Shown here piece by piece: positions 1 through 7,807 of a stretch of DNA of 64,000 bases. The DNA comes from Piscinibacter gummiphilus. GTDB lineage: Bacteria; Pseudomonadota; Gammaproteobacteria; Burkholderiales; Burkholderiaceae_C. The stretch spans positions 2,839,001 to 2,903,000 of the forward strand of contig NZ_CP136336.1 of assembly GCF_032681285.1 (NCBI RefSeq). The letters run 5' to 3'. The position numbers were made by a program, and so were the translations under genes. The notes beneath the pieces are model-generated. The model did no database searches and was not told the DNA's origin. It worked only from the letters and a program-made list of their open reading frames with translations. Numbering within the stretch: position 1 is the stretch's first letter; the number at the start of each line of letters is the position of its first letter.

Positions 1-7
1 TTGGGTT

Positions 8-1453
8 TTATCTTTCTCCAAGACTCTCGCTCACGGTCCTTTGCAGCGGACTCAACAAATAGTCGAACACGCTTCTTCGACCGGTTTTGATCTCCGCAGT
101 GAGATTCATTCCAGGGCTTAGATGGATGCGCTTCCCGTCCACGAGGATGTCGTTGTCCCTGAGCGTCAGCGTGGCCGGGAAGATGGCGCCGCGCTTTTCG
201 TCGTTCACCGCGTCAGCAGTGACGCTGTACACGTTCGCTTCGACCGTACCGTAGCGCGTGAAGGGGAAGGTTTCGAGCTTAATCGCCGCGATCTGCCCCG
301 GATTGACGAAGCCGATGTCCTTGTTGTCGATCACCACCTCGGCGGTCACCTGTGCGTCCTTGGGCACGATGACCATCAGCACCTGGGCCTCGGTGACCAC
401 GCCACCCTCGGTGTGCACCGCCACCTGCTGAACCGTGCCGGCCACTGGGGCGGTGAGCTGCGTCAGCCGGGTGCGCTGCTCGGTCTTGCTGCGCTCTTGG
501 GTCAGCTGGATGCGCTTGGTGCTGGCCTGGGCCTGGCGGTCATTGAGGGTGCGCTGGGTTTCGGCGAGGTAGGCGCTTCTGGCGTTGTCGCTCTCGGTCA
601 GCGCGGCCTGAGCTTCGGCCAGGCGGGCTTTCTGGGTGGCGAGGTCACGCTCCTGTTCGATGCGCTCGCGGGTGCGGTCTTGCCGGGCGTGGTCGGAGAT
701 GAAGCCTTCGCTGGTCAGGCGCTTGAAGTCGGCTTCGCGCTGCTGGGCCAGCGGCAGTGTGGCGTCGAGCTTGGCGATGGTTTCCTGGACGGTGGCGATC
801 TCGGCTTGGCGCCGTGCGTGTTCGGCCCCCAGCTTGGCGAGCTTGGCGTTGATGTCCTGCCATTCGGCTTGCAGCTGGGCCTGGTCGCGGCCGCTGGCGC
901 CTTTCATGACGGGCGCGTGGCCCGCCTTGAGCGCTGCCAGCAGCGCCGTCGTCCGATCCTCTTCGGAGGCCGCGGAGGCAAGTTGCTCTTGCACGCTGGC
1001 ACCGTCAGCAGCAGCCATGGTCGGGTCCAACTCCACCAGCACCTGGCCGGCTTTCACGAGATCGCCGTCCTTGACCAGCACGCGCTTGACGACACTTCGC
1101 TCCAGGGGCTGCAGCGTCTTGGTGCGGTTGCTGACGACGATGCGGCCGGGGGCCACGGCCACGATGTCGACTTGGCCGAAGATGGACCAGACGAGGGCGA
1201 TCAGGAAGAGCGCACAGATGACCCAAGCCACGCGCCGCGGTGCGGGGTGAGCGGGGGTCTCCTGCAGGCTTAAAGCGGCTGGCAGGAAGGCGGCCTCGTC
1301 GGCCATACGCCTGGGGCCGGTCATCTCATGCCGCAAGGCCCAGGCGGCTTGCAGCACGGCCTTGTAGCGGGCGAGCAGTTCGAAGGCTGGGTGGCGCGGT
1401 AGTGGCGCGGCTTCGTTGGCAGCTTCGCTGGCGACGTGGTGGGCGGCGCTCAT
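8..1453 (-). CDS. HlyD-family type I secretion membrane fusion protein
   Basis: Periplasmic adaptor that links an inner-membrane ABC exporter to a TolC-like outer-membrane channel in type I secretion. The 481-residue protein has a cytoplasmic N-terminus of about 74 residues, one membrane helix at about 75-93, a lipoyl-like half motif near 115-145, a long charged and Ala/Gln-rich coiled coil at about 150-330, and a C-terminal beta-barrel-like region. This is the usual HlyD order and length. Its start ATG overlaps the stop of the exporter gene (1450-1453), so the two are co-translated. The secreted substrate and TolC partner are not in the window; they may lie to the left, because the gene ends only 8 bases from the edge. 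Confidence 0.92.
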   Translation of the reverse strand: MSAAHHVASEAANEAAPLPRHPAFELLARYKAVLQAAWALRHEMTGPRRMADEAAFLPAALSLQETPAHPAPRRVAWVICALFLIALVWSIFGQVDIVAVAPGRIVVSNRTKTLQPLERSVVKRVLVKDGDLVKAGQVLVELDPTMAAADGASVQEQLASAASEEDRTTALLAALKAGHAPVMKGASGRDQAQLQAEWQDINAKLAKLGAEHARRQAEIATVQETIAKLDATLPLAQQREADFKRLTSEGFISDHARQDRTRERIEQERDLATQKARLAEAQAALTESDNARSAYLAETQRTLNDRQAQASTKRIQLTQERSKTEQRTRLTQLTAPVAGTVQQVAVHTEGGVVTEAQVLMVIVPKDAQVTAEVVIDNKDIGFVNPGQIAAIKLETFPFTRYGTVEANVYSVTADAVNDEKRGAIFPATLTLRDNDILVDGKRIHLSPGMNLTAEIKTGRRSVFDYLLSPLQRTVSESLGER

Positions 1454-3654
1454 GGCTGGCTTCCGGCCTGCATGGCCCAGAGGTGGGCGTAGAGGCCCTT
1501 CGGGTTCTTGAGCAGCTCATCGTGGGAGCCTTGCTCGACGATGCGTCCCTTGTCCATGGCGATGATGCGGTGGGCCTGGCGAACGCTGCTTAGGCGGTGG
1601 GCGATGATGATCACGGTGCGGCCCTGGCAGATGCCAGCCATGTTGCGCTGGAGGATGGCTTCGCTCTCGTAGTCGAGGGCGCTGGTAGCTTCATCCAGGA
1701 TGAGCACTCGGGGGTTAGTGAAGAGCGCTCTGGCGATCGCGATGCGCTGGCGCTGCCCGCCGGAGAGGCTGCTGCCCTGCTCGCCGACGATGGTGTCGTA
1801 CCCCTCGGGCAGCTCGCTCACGAAGTCATGCGCCCCAGCTAGCGTGGCGGCGTGCATCACGGCTTCGATGGGGGCTGCCGGGTCGGTGATGGCGATGTTC
1901 TCGCGCACGCTGCGGTTGAAGAGCAGGTTCTCCTGCAGCACGACGCCGATCTGCCTTCTGAGCTGGGCGGCATCGATCAGGCTGATGTCGATGCCGTCGA
2001 CGAGCACCCGGCCCTGCTCGGGGGTGTAGAGGCGCTGAACGAGCTTGGTGAGGGTGCTCTTGCCGGAGCCGCTGCGGCCGACGATGCCGATCACTTCGCC
2101 GGGGCGGATCTGCAGGCTCAGGGTGTGCAGGACCGGGGGCGCTTCGGGACGGTAGCGGAAGCTGACCTGGTCGAACTGGATGGCGCCTTTGAGCGGGGGC
2201 AGCTGCGCCGCGGCAGCAGGCGGCACTTCAGTGCGTGTGTTCAGGATGTCGCCCAGGCGGGCCATGGAGATGCCGGTCTGCTGGAAGTCGGTCCAGAGCT
2301 GCGCCATGCGCATGATGGGCTGCGCGACGCGCTGGGCGAACATGTTGAAGGCGACGAACTGGCCGACGCTCAGCTGCTGGTCCATCACGAGACGGGCGCC
2401 GTACCACAGGGTCGCGGCACCGACAAGCTTGCCAATGAGGTTGATGCCTTCGTGGCCGTAGCTGGCCAGCGTGCTGGTCTTGAAGCTGGCTGAGACGTAG
2501 GCGGCGAGCTGGTCGTCCCAGCGCTTCGCAGTGGCGGGCTCGAGGGCGCTGGCCTTGACGGTCTGGATGCCGGTCACCGCCTCCACCAGCAGGGCCTGGT
2601 TCTCGGCGCCGCGGGCGAATTTCTCGTCGAGGCGGGCGCGCAGGATGGGGACGAGGATGACGCTCAGCGTAACGTACAGCGGCAGGCTGGCCAACACGAT
2701 CAAGGTGAGCGGGACGCTGTAGAAGAGCATCACCGCGATGAAGATCACCGAGAAGGCGATGTCGAGCACGATGGTGATAGCGTTGCCGGTCAAAAAACTG
2801 CGGATGTTCTCTAGCTCGCGCACGCGGGCTACCGAATCACCCACTCTTCGGGCCTGGAAGTAGGCCAAGGGCAGTTGCAGCAGGTGGCGGAAGAGGCGTG
2901 CGCCAAGTTCGACGTCGATGCGGCTCGTGGTGTGGCTGAAGACGTAGGTGCGAAGCGTGGTGAGCACGCTTTCGAAGAGGACCACAACGACAAGCCCGAT
3001 AACCAGCACGTCGAGCGTGGAAACGCCCCGGTGCACAAGTACCTTGTCCATCACGACCTGGAAGAACAAGGGGCTGATGAGGGCGAAGAGCTGCAGGAAC
3101 AGCGAGACGAGCAGCACTTCGCCGAGCAAGCGCCGGTATTTCACCAAGCTGGGAATGAACCAGCTAAAGTCGAACTTCGCGAGAGCGCCCGTCAGGGAGG
3201 CGCGGCTAGCGATGAGGATGAGCTGACCGCTCCACTCCTCGGTAAAGACGCCCACCGGCTCGATCGTCGGCCGGCCGCCGGGCTCTTGCAGAAGCACGCG
3301 CTGACCGTCGCACTGGGCAAGGACAACTGCGCGGCCATCGCGCGTCAGCGCGATGGCCGGTAGTGGGGAAAGGCTGAGCCGATCAACGGTGCTGCGGGCG
3401 AGTTTGGCCTTGAGGCCGAGGTGCTTTGCAGCCAGCAGCAGGTCAGCCGCTGAAGGGGAGTAGCTTGGTGTCCAGCCGAGCTGATGGGCTATGTGAGCCG
3501 GATCAGCGGCCACGTGATGCAGACGGGCCACGAGGCAAAGCGCCCCCAATGACGCCTGCCTCGCTGGCGCATTCCCATTGTCTGCCGCATCTGACTGCGG
3601 CAGTGCGCGTTCAACACGCAGCTGCGCTTCGCCCCCCCCTCCCAGTACAGCCAC
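1450..3654 (-). CDS. HlyB-type type I secretion ABC transporter with C39-like domain
   Basis: Exports a protein substrate across both membranes with the HlyD adaptor encoded next. The 734 residues comprise an N-terminal C39-like domain (about 30-150), a six-helix ABC membrane domain (about 160-440) and a nucleotide-binding domain (about 490-734). Walker A GRSGSGKST, signature LSGGQRQR and Walker B LILDEATSALD are intact. The position of the C39 catalytic cysteine is not Cys, so the domain should bind rather than cleave its substrate, as in RTX-type exporters. The start is GTG, chosen because AGGGAGG sits five bases upstream. No terminator or regulator is obvious upstream; the next genes belong to a transposon remnant. 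Confidence 0.92.
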   Translation of the reverse strand: MAVLGGGGEAQLRVERALPQSDAADNGNAPARQASLGALCLVARLHHVAADPAHIAHQLGWTPSYSPSAADLLLAAKHLGLKAKLARSTVDRLSLSPLPAIALTRDGRAVVLAQCDGQRVLLQEPGGRPTIEPVGVFTEEWSGQLILIASRASLTGALAKFDFSWFIPSLVKYRRLLGEVLLVSLFLQLFALISPLFFQVVMDKVLVHRGVSTLDVLVIGLVVVVLFESVLTTLRTYVFSHTTSRIDVELGARLFRHLLQLPLAYFQARRVGDSVARVRELENIRSFLTGNAITIVLDIAFSVIFIAVMLFYSVPLTLIVLASLPLYVTLSVILVPILRARLDEKFARGAENQALLVEAVTGIQTVKASALEPATAKRWDDQLAAYVSASFKTSTLASYGHEGINLIGKLVGAATLWYGARLVMDQQLSVGQFVAFNMFAQRVAQPIMRMAQLWTDFQQTGISMARLGDILNTRTEVPPAAAAQLPPLKGAIQFDQVSFRYRPEAPPVLHTLSLQIRPGEVIGIVGRSGSGKSTLTKLVQRLYTPEQGRVLVDGIDISLIDAAQLRRQIGVVLQENLLFNRSVRENIAITDPAAPIEAVMHAATLAGAHDFVSELPEGYDTIVGEQGSSLSGGQRQRIAIARALFTNPRVLILDEATSALDYESEAILQRNMAGICQGRTVIIIAHRLSSVRQAHRIIAMDKGRIVEQGSHDELLKNPKGLYAHLWAMQAGSQP

Positions 3655-3888
3655 ACCGGCCTCCCTTTAAATCTTTGCGGGCATTGTGCCGTGGGATCGC
3701 CCCATTGAATGCCCCCTTTGGAGGGCTAAGCTGCCGAGCGATACCCTAGTGACAATCGCATGCAGGGGAAGACAGCAGTCGCGGGACTTCGGTTGAGCGA
3801 AGGTCCGGTGTCGCACTCACTGCCGTCCATTAATACGATTGACCAATGACTCTGGCCAGTCGAGGCTGTGTGAAAACCCCCTGAGCGA

Positions 3889-4971
3889 TTAGCGCCCTCC
3901 TGCGTAGAGTGAAGACCCGTCGCGGCAAGCTGCCAAGTGGGCTAAGGCGTTGTCGAGATAGAGCAGATCGACTAAGGCGAAGCGGAGCTCTGGAAAAAGG
4001 TTGACCGGGTAGTCCGCTTCAGGCTTCGGTGGTGACGGGTAAACCTTCGGGACTTCAGGTGGGCCGCTGATCGCATCCCACAACACGATCAAGACGTCGT
4101 TCGCAGCAACCTTCTTGGAGACGACCAGTCGTCGACTGAGTACAGCGCCGGAGCCAACGTCCACAAGGCGCAGCTCGGAGAGTCGATGTAATGGCGCGGA
4201 GATCTCCCCGCGCTTCGGCGCAGGAAGCGTGCAACGGGCATTTACGTCGAGGTCAACTTCGTCCAATTGCCAGACTTTGTATGGACCGAGCAGACGTTTT
4301 GATTCGCCGTCTCCTTCTGCATAGTCTTGAGCTTGCCCGGCCGCTGGTCCGTAGCTATCGCGCACCCACCTCGAAAGGTGTCTGGGAAGATAGGCCTCCT
4401 TCATCCACTTCTTGAAAGCGCGGAAGCCGCGATCGCCGGAGGTGAAGGGGTAGTCCTCTGCGCCCAGACCACAATCTTCTCGACAGGCGTCGAGAAAGTC
4501 TTTGTGCGCATTCCTGAACCAGTGCGGTGGCGACCCGAGCTTGTAGCGCGCCCGCAGCAGCAGGCGCTTCTCAAATGTTCTTTCAAGTTCCGAGTGATCG
4601 ACGAACAGCATCCTGAAGACGCCAGCCCCCGGGTTTCCGTGCTTTGAAGCGGGCTGCTTACGCTTGTATTCACCTACCCTTGAGCCCAACTTCAAAGCGC
4701 GAGCTCCCTGGATGCGACCATCGGGATGAGGCGCAATGCAGCGCTTAAAGAGGACACCAAATCGTTGGCGTGACATCTTCGCCTGCGCGACAACCATCGC
4801 GATTGGTTGGTCGTTCAGGTAGTGCTCGACTGCTCTTGCCAAGCGCTCATAGCGAAGTTGATCCCTTCCCTTAAGTAACTGGGCATCGACGCCGGGCCAG
4901 TCTGCAAAATTGCTGTACTCAGCCCTCCAATCCTCAGAACCGTCAAATCGAGATGATGGTCTTCGTCCCAT
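3889..4971 (-). pseudogene. TnsB-like DDE transposase, C-terminally truncated
   Basis: In Tn7-like elements TnsB binds transposon ends and catalyses strand transfer with an RNase H-fold DDE domain. This 360-residue frame has a helix-turn-helix-like stretch near 45-75, a basic linker, and a catalytic-fold segment. WQLDEVDLDV (about residue 236) supplies a first Asp and LYLDNALAH (about 343) fits the second. The protein then ends 17 residues later, so the catalytic Glu and the Mu-type C-terminal domain are absent; full TnsB proteins are commonly 550-700 residues. The first 29 bases overlap the end of the TnsA-like gene. It is probably inactive. The family call rests on motif pattern and gene order rather than a database match. 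Confidence 0.55.
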
Positions 4972-5605
4972 AGGGCACCTCGGACAGGTTCAGTTTGACG
5001 GTTCCATCTGCAAAAAGTCGGAGTAGCGCCGCTTCCACACGGATGCTGACGTCTACAGTCGATTGGGTTTGCGCGCGCGACAGGAGAAGCGCCAGTTTCA
5101 TTTCCGGCTCTTCCTGCAAGGCGTGCAAGGTCGCGCGTTGCTCGGCCGCCAGGTCAACGTTGACGTGCATCGCCAACGTCTGTCGGACGTGGTCCAGGTT
5201 GGCCAGCAACACCTGATTGCTGCGAATGGTGTCCCGTGCTCTCACCGAAACTTGGACCGGATGACTTTTCTCAAATGGGACGACCGCTTCGAGATCGCAA
5301 GGCTCTACGCTTCCCTTCGCGACAACCCACTCGACGATGCGTGAGCCTTTCTCGTTGCGGAACGCAAGCGCCGGCTGAGATTCGGTCCGCTTGCCATTTC
5401 GCATCTGCGCAAGCCGCTTGGGCCTGATGTCCAAGTCTTGTATGGCCGCGTCGAATCGACGCAGCAACCAGTTGTCGTATTGAAGTTCTGTCTTGAACGC
5501 CACGATGTCGGCGCTGACAGGGTCGAGCGCCTCGACCATGCCGTTTGGAAACGCCTTGTACCGTTTGCGCAAGCCGCCGAAACTGCGACCACGGTCAAAC
5601 CACAT
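4943..5605 (-). CDS. TnsA-like endonuclease protein, active site doubtful
   Basis: TnsA cleaves the 5' ends of Tn7-like elements and pairs with TnsB. The 220-residue product shows the N-terminal pattern of that family: a Glu in KTELQYDNWLLRRFD, a spacing segment DIRPKRL, and a Lys in WVVAKGS. Where TnsA nucleases carry the second acidic residue (P-D-F) this protein reads P-A-L. A C-terminal segment around 130-150 (TIRSNQVLLANLDHVRQT) resembles the TnsC-binding half. The start is supported by AAAGGAG upstream. It overlaps the transposase gene. Either the nuclease has decayed along with the truncated TnsB or the alignment of the acidic residue is off; function is inferred from motif and order. 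Confidence 0.5.
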   Translation of the reverse strand: MWFDRGRSFGGLRKRYKAFPNGMVEALDPVSADIVAFKTELQYDNWLLRRFDAAIQDLDIRPKRLAQMRNGKRTESQPALAFRNEKGSRIVEWVVAKGSVEPCDLEAVVPFEKSHPVQVSVRARDTIRSNQVLLANLDHVRQTLAMHVNVDLAAEQRATLHALQEEPEMKLALLLSRAQTQSTVDVSIRVEAALLRLFADGTVKLNLSEVPYGTKTIISI

Positions 5606-5717
5606 GTTCCGCTCCTTTCAGAGCTGGACGGTGGAGTGACAGTGGAATGAAGCGCTGGCTGCTGCGAACGAAATACTTCGCGCAGGCGCCCTCCTTCGGG
5701 ATGCCGAATGTGCTCAA
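5595..5717 (-). CDS. Possible 40-residue leader ORF overlapping the tnsA-like start
   Basis: A TTG-started frame of 40 residues is preceded by AGGAG at a seven-base distance and runs into the tnsA-like gene, ending 11 bases inside it. The reading frame stays open back to 5762, and the composition (acidic, aromatic and basic residues mixed) looks more like protein than random G+C-rich DNA. It could be a short coupled leader peptide or the decayed tail of a longer upstream gene, since an in-frame stop sits at 5763-5765. No homology is recognised. Confidence 0.25.
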   Translation of the reverse strand: MSTFGIPKEGACAKYFVRSSQRFIPLSLHRPALKGAEHVV

Positions 5718-5823
5718 GACAAACTCCTGGACGGTCCCGCAGCGAGCTGGGGACGAGTTGACCTAGTAGCCGTCTGAAGCCATACTGAGAGTGCTTAGGA
5801 GCTCAGTAATGTGCTTCGGGACG

Positions 5824-5860
5824 GCCACCTTTCCTTCGGGACTGGTGGCTTTCTTTTTTG
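5824..5860 (+). terminator. Rho-independent terminator reading on the + strand
   Basis: GCCACC and GGTGGC form a six-base stem around a 14-base loop and are followed by a T-rich run (5850-5858). The T-run is only on the + side, so it would stop rightward transcripts, yet all recognised genes here run leftward. It may protect the small gene at 5866-6147 from antisense transcription or end an unrecognised transcript. Confidence 0.45.
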
Positions 5861-5865
5861 GCGAT

Positions 5866-6147
5866 TCACATAGTTGACGTCACTCCTGATTCCTTCGCTT
5901 GCGAACGCGATTCAGACGCCAATCGTTCGGCAATCTCAGCGATTTCGGAAGTCAACGCGAAGATGCCCGGACGGCCGCCGAGCTTGATCGGCGTGAATGG
6001 CAACTGGCCGCGAGCCTTGGCTGCTGCAAGCGCTCCTCTCGTCGGGTAGTACAGAACCTTGCAGATCGCAGCACTGTCAAGGAACGGGCCGTATTGCTTG
6101 AGCAGTAGTTCTTCTACGAGGCTGACGCATCCGCTGTCTGTGCTCAT
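5866..6147 (-). CDS. Small winged-helix/PrtN-like DNA-binding protein
   Basis: A 93-residue protein whose core (LLLKQYGPFLD...AICKVL...GQLPFTPIKLGGRPGIFALTSEIAEIAER) resembles small MerR/AlpA/PrtN-type DNA-binding proteins: a helix-turn-helix entry, a Gly-Gln-Leu-Pro turn and a basic wing before a final helix. Such proteins regulate mobile-element and phage genes. It is encoded just before the TnsA-like gene on the same strand, 260 bases away, and shares that stretch's lower G+C, so it probably belongs to the same element. No convincing ribosome binding site precedes the ATG. Function is inferred from size, fold-like pattern and position only. Confidence 0.5.
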   Translation of the reverse strand: MSTDSGCVSLVEELLLKQYGPFLDSAAICKVLYYPTRGALAAAKARGQLPFTPIKLGGRPGIFALTSEIAEIAERLASESRSQAKESGVTSTM

Positions 6148-6671
6148 GACGTCGAGTCGTTACTAGTCGATCTCCGTCGAAGATATTCCAGCGCAATTGC
6201 CTTGTGAAGTGCCGCATCGGCGCGCCGATTTGCACAGACGCAAGGCGCATACGAATCGCAGGCGATTGTGTGAAACGGCGACCTTTAAGAAATTCGCTGT
6301 CTAACGCGATAGCGTCTACTTCAGAGGCGGGGCTATGTACCGTTCTAGGTCAATACATTGATATTGACTGCGGCAGGACAAAATATTTTGTAACCACCGC
6401 GTCGATTGGTTGTTATGGAAATGGATTCGTCGCATGTGGGCTTCCTGGAAACGAGATCCGTGATTTACGGGAGCGCCGTCAACGGGTTTGCCCCGCCTCG
6501 ACTAGTAGGAAACCCGGTGCGATCGGTTAGGACATTCCATGTGAATCAAGGACTTACCTTCTGCGATCCGACAACGGATTCGCTGAGGTCACCCAGGCTC
6601 GTCGGCCGCCGAGGCGAGACTTGCCCCCGCGCCACCGAGCCTGCCATGCAAAGACTGCCGCGGGAACGCCG
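6148..6671. other. 524-base non-coding stretch with AT-rich dyads
   Basis: No convincing gene on either strand. The middle is AT rich and holds two dyads: GTCAATA/TATTGAC with a six-base spacer (6349-6368), and the perfect 14-base palindrome ACAAAATATTTTGT (6378-6391). They may be operators for the small DNA-binding protein or part of a transposon end. The right part (6400-6670) shows nothing recognisable and returns to high G+C. Confidence 0.4.
6349..6391. promoter_or_regulatory. Pair of AT-rich dyads, possible operator or element end
   Basis: Two adjacent inverted repeats in an otherwise G+C-rich region: 7-base arms GTCAATA/TATTGAC, then a 14-base perfect palindrome nine bases further on. 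They lie about 200 bases upstream of the leftward small DNA-binding gene. What binds them cannot be told from the sequence. Confidence 0.3.
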
Positions 6672-7793
6672 CTAGCGCGTGAACCTGCCGTCGGCGGCGA
6701 TGATGGACAGGTCGACGAAGTCGAAGCCGGTGTGGTCCGTGGGCGAGTAGGAAAGTTCGAGCCCGCCGATGTCGAGCCGCTGCATGCCCTCCAGCGCGCT
6801 CAGCAGCGACGCCCGCGTGGGGCTTCGCCCTGCCCGCTTGATCGCCTCGACCAGCACCTTCGCCGCAGCAAACCCTTCCAGCATGGCGGGCGACAGCTCT
6901 GTGTTGCCACGCCCTTTGGCCAGCTCGAGCGCGTGCCGCACGAAGCGGGGCCCGGAGGCGCGCTCATACGGGAACACCTGCGTCACGATCGTGCCTCGCG
7001 CGTTCTCGCCCATCTGCTTGATGAACGCGCCCGAGGCGTTGTTCGACAGGGTGACGATCTGCGCCGACGAGCCCGCCGTGCGGATGGCCTTCGTCGCATC
7101 GACCACCGCTGTCGCCGAGCCGATGATCAGCACCGCCTGCGCGTGCGTGTGCATCACTTTCGACGCCACGCCGGAGAACGCCGGGTTCTCGCGCTCGAAC
7201 TCGTGCACGACGACCGGGCTCTTGCCGATGTTCTCGAAGCCCTTCAGTGCGCCGAGCACGGCATCGGCGCCGAACGAGTCCTTCACGTGCAGCACCGCCA
7301 CGCGGCTCAGGCCGATCACGCCCAGGTGCTCGATCGCCCGCATAGCTTCGCGTTGATACGTGGCCCTCACGTTGAACACATACGGGTGCGGCGGCTGGTG
7401 CAACACCATGGCGCCCGTGGAAGGCGCGATCAGGGGCACCCGGTGCTTCGCGAGATGCGGCAACACTGCCTGGGTGTGCGGCGTGCCCCGAGTCAGGAAG
7501 AGCGCGAGCGCGCCTTCCTTGACGATCAACGCTTCCGCGTTGGCCGCCGCGAGCCGGGGGTCGAACTTGTCGTCCAGCTGAACCAGGCGGATGCGCTGGC
7601 CGTTGACACCGCCGCCTGCGTTGACGAAGTCGAGGTACAGCTTGGCGCCGAGCGACAACTCTTCGACGCTGCCTTTCACCTGGCCGGTGAAACCGCTGGT
7701 CTGGCCGATCACGATGTCGGCTCTCGCGGCCAGCGCGCACAGGAGCATCGCCAGTGCGGCCGCGGCCTTCAGCACGATCCGTTGGTACAGCAT
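6672..7793 (-). CDS. LivK-like ABC transporter substrate-binding protein
   Basis: Periplasmic type 1 binding protein of the branched-chain amino acid/amide receptor family. The 373 residues begin with a signal peptide (about 1-25, cleavage after AARA) and continue with DIVIGQTSGFTG and LYLDFVNAGGGVNG, hallmarks of Peripla_BP_6 receptors. It lies 14 bases downstream of a TctC-type receptor and is probably co-transcribed from the sigma-54 promoter at 8811-8830. No permease or ATPase gene accompanies it, so it may lend its ligand to a distant transporter or to the neighbouring sensor kinase. The ligand is unknown. Confidence 0.85.
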   Translation of the reverse strand: MLYQRIVLKAAAALAMLLCALAARADIVIGQTSGFTGQVKGSVEELSLGAKLYLDFVNAGGGVNGQRIRLVQLDDKFDPRLAAANAEALIVKEGALALFLTRGTPHTQAVLPHLAKHRVPLIAPSTGAMVLHQPPHPYVFNVRATYQREAMRAIEHLGVIGLSRVAVLHVKDSFGADAVLGALKGFENIGKSPVVVHEFERENPAFSGVASKVMHTHAQAVLIIGSATAVVDATKAIRTAGSSAQIVTLSNNASGAFIKQMGENARGTIVTQVFPYERASGPRFVRHALELAKGRGNTELSPAMLEGFAAAKVLVEAIKRAGRSPTRASLLSALEGMQRLDIGGLELSYSPTDHTGFDFVDLSIIAADGRFTR

Positions 7794-7807
7794 GGGGGCC
7801 TCCCGCT

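Larger units (their letters stand above)
3860..6147. mobile_element. Remnant of a Tn7-like heteromeric (TnsA/TnsB) transposon
   Basis: A TnsA-like gene followed by a TnsB-like transposase with a 29-base overlap is the core order of Tn7-like elements. Here TnsB stops just after the second putative catalytic Asp, no TnsC ATPase or target-selection gene follows, and the TnsA nuclease motif looks altered. The stretch is visibly lower in G+C than its surroundings and has different codon choices, consistent with transfer and decay. No clear terminal inverted repeats or target duplication could be assigned; the outer boundaries given are those of the recognisable genes, with possible extension to about 6660. 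Confidence 0.55.

Noticed and set aside
122..1273. Long open frame opposite the HlyD gene
   Set aside because: Antisense shadow of a G+C-rich gene; its translation shows no domain and the opposite strand has a clear HlyD.
3866..3880. TGTGTGAAAAC-like string as an insertion sequence end, with a partner near 6263
   Set aside because: The two strings lie in the same orientation and match over too few bases; no inverted partner or target duplication was found.
6204..6530. 108-codon frame in the gene-free stretch
   Set aside because: No ribosome binding site, erratic composition and no recognisable pattern.
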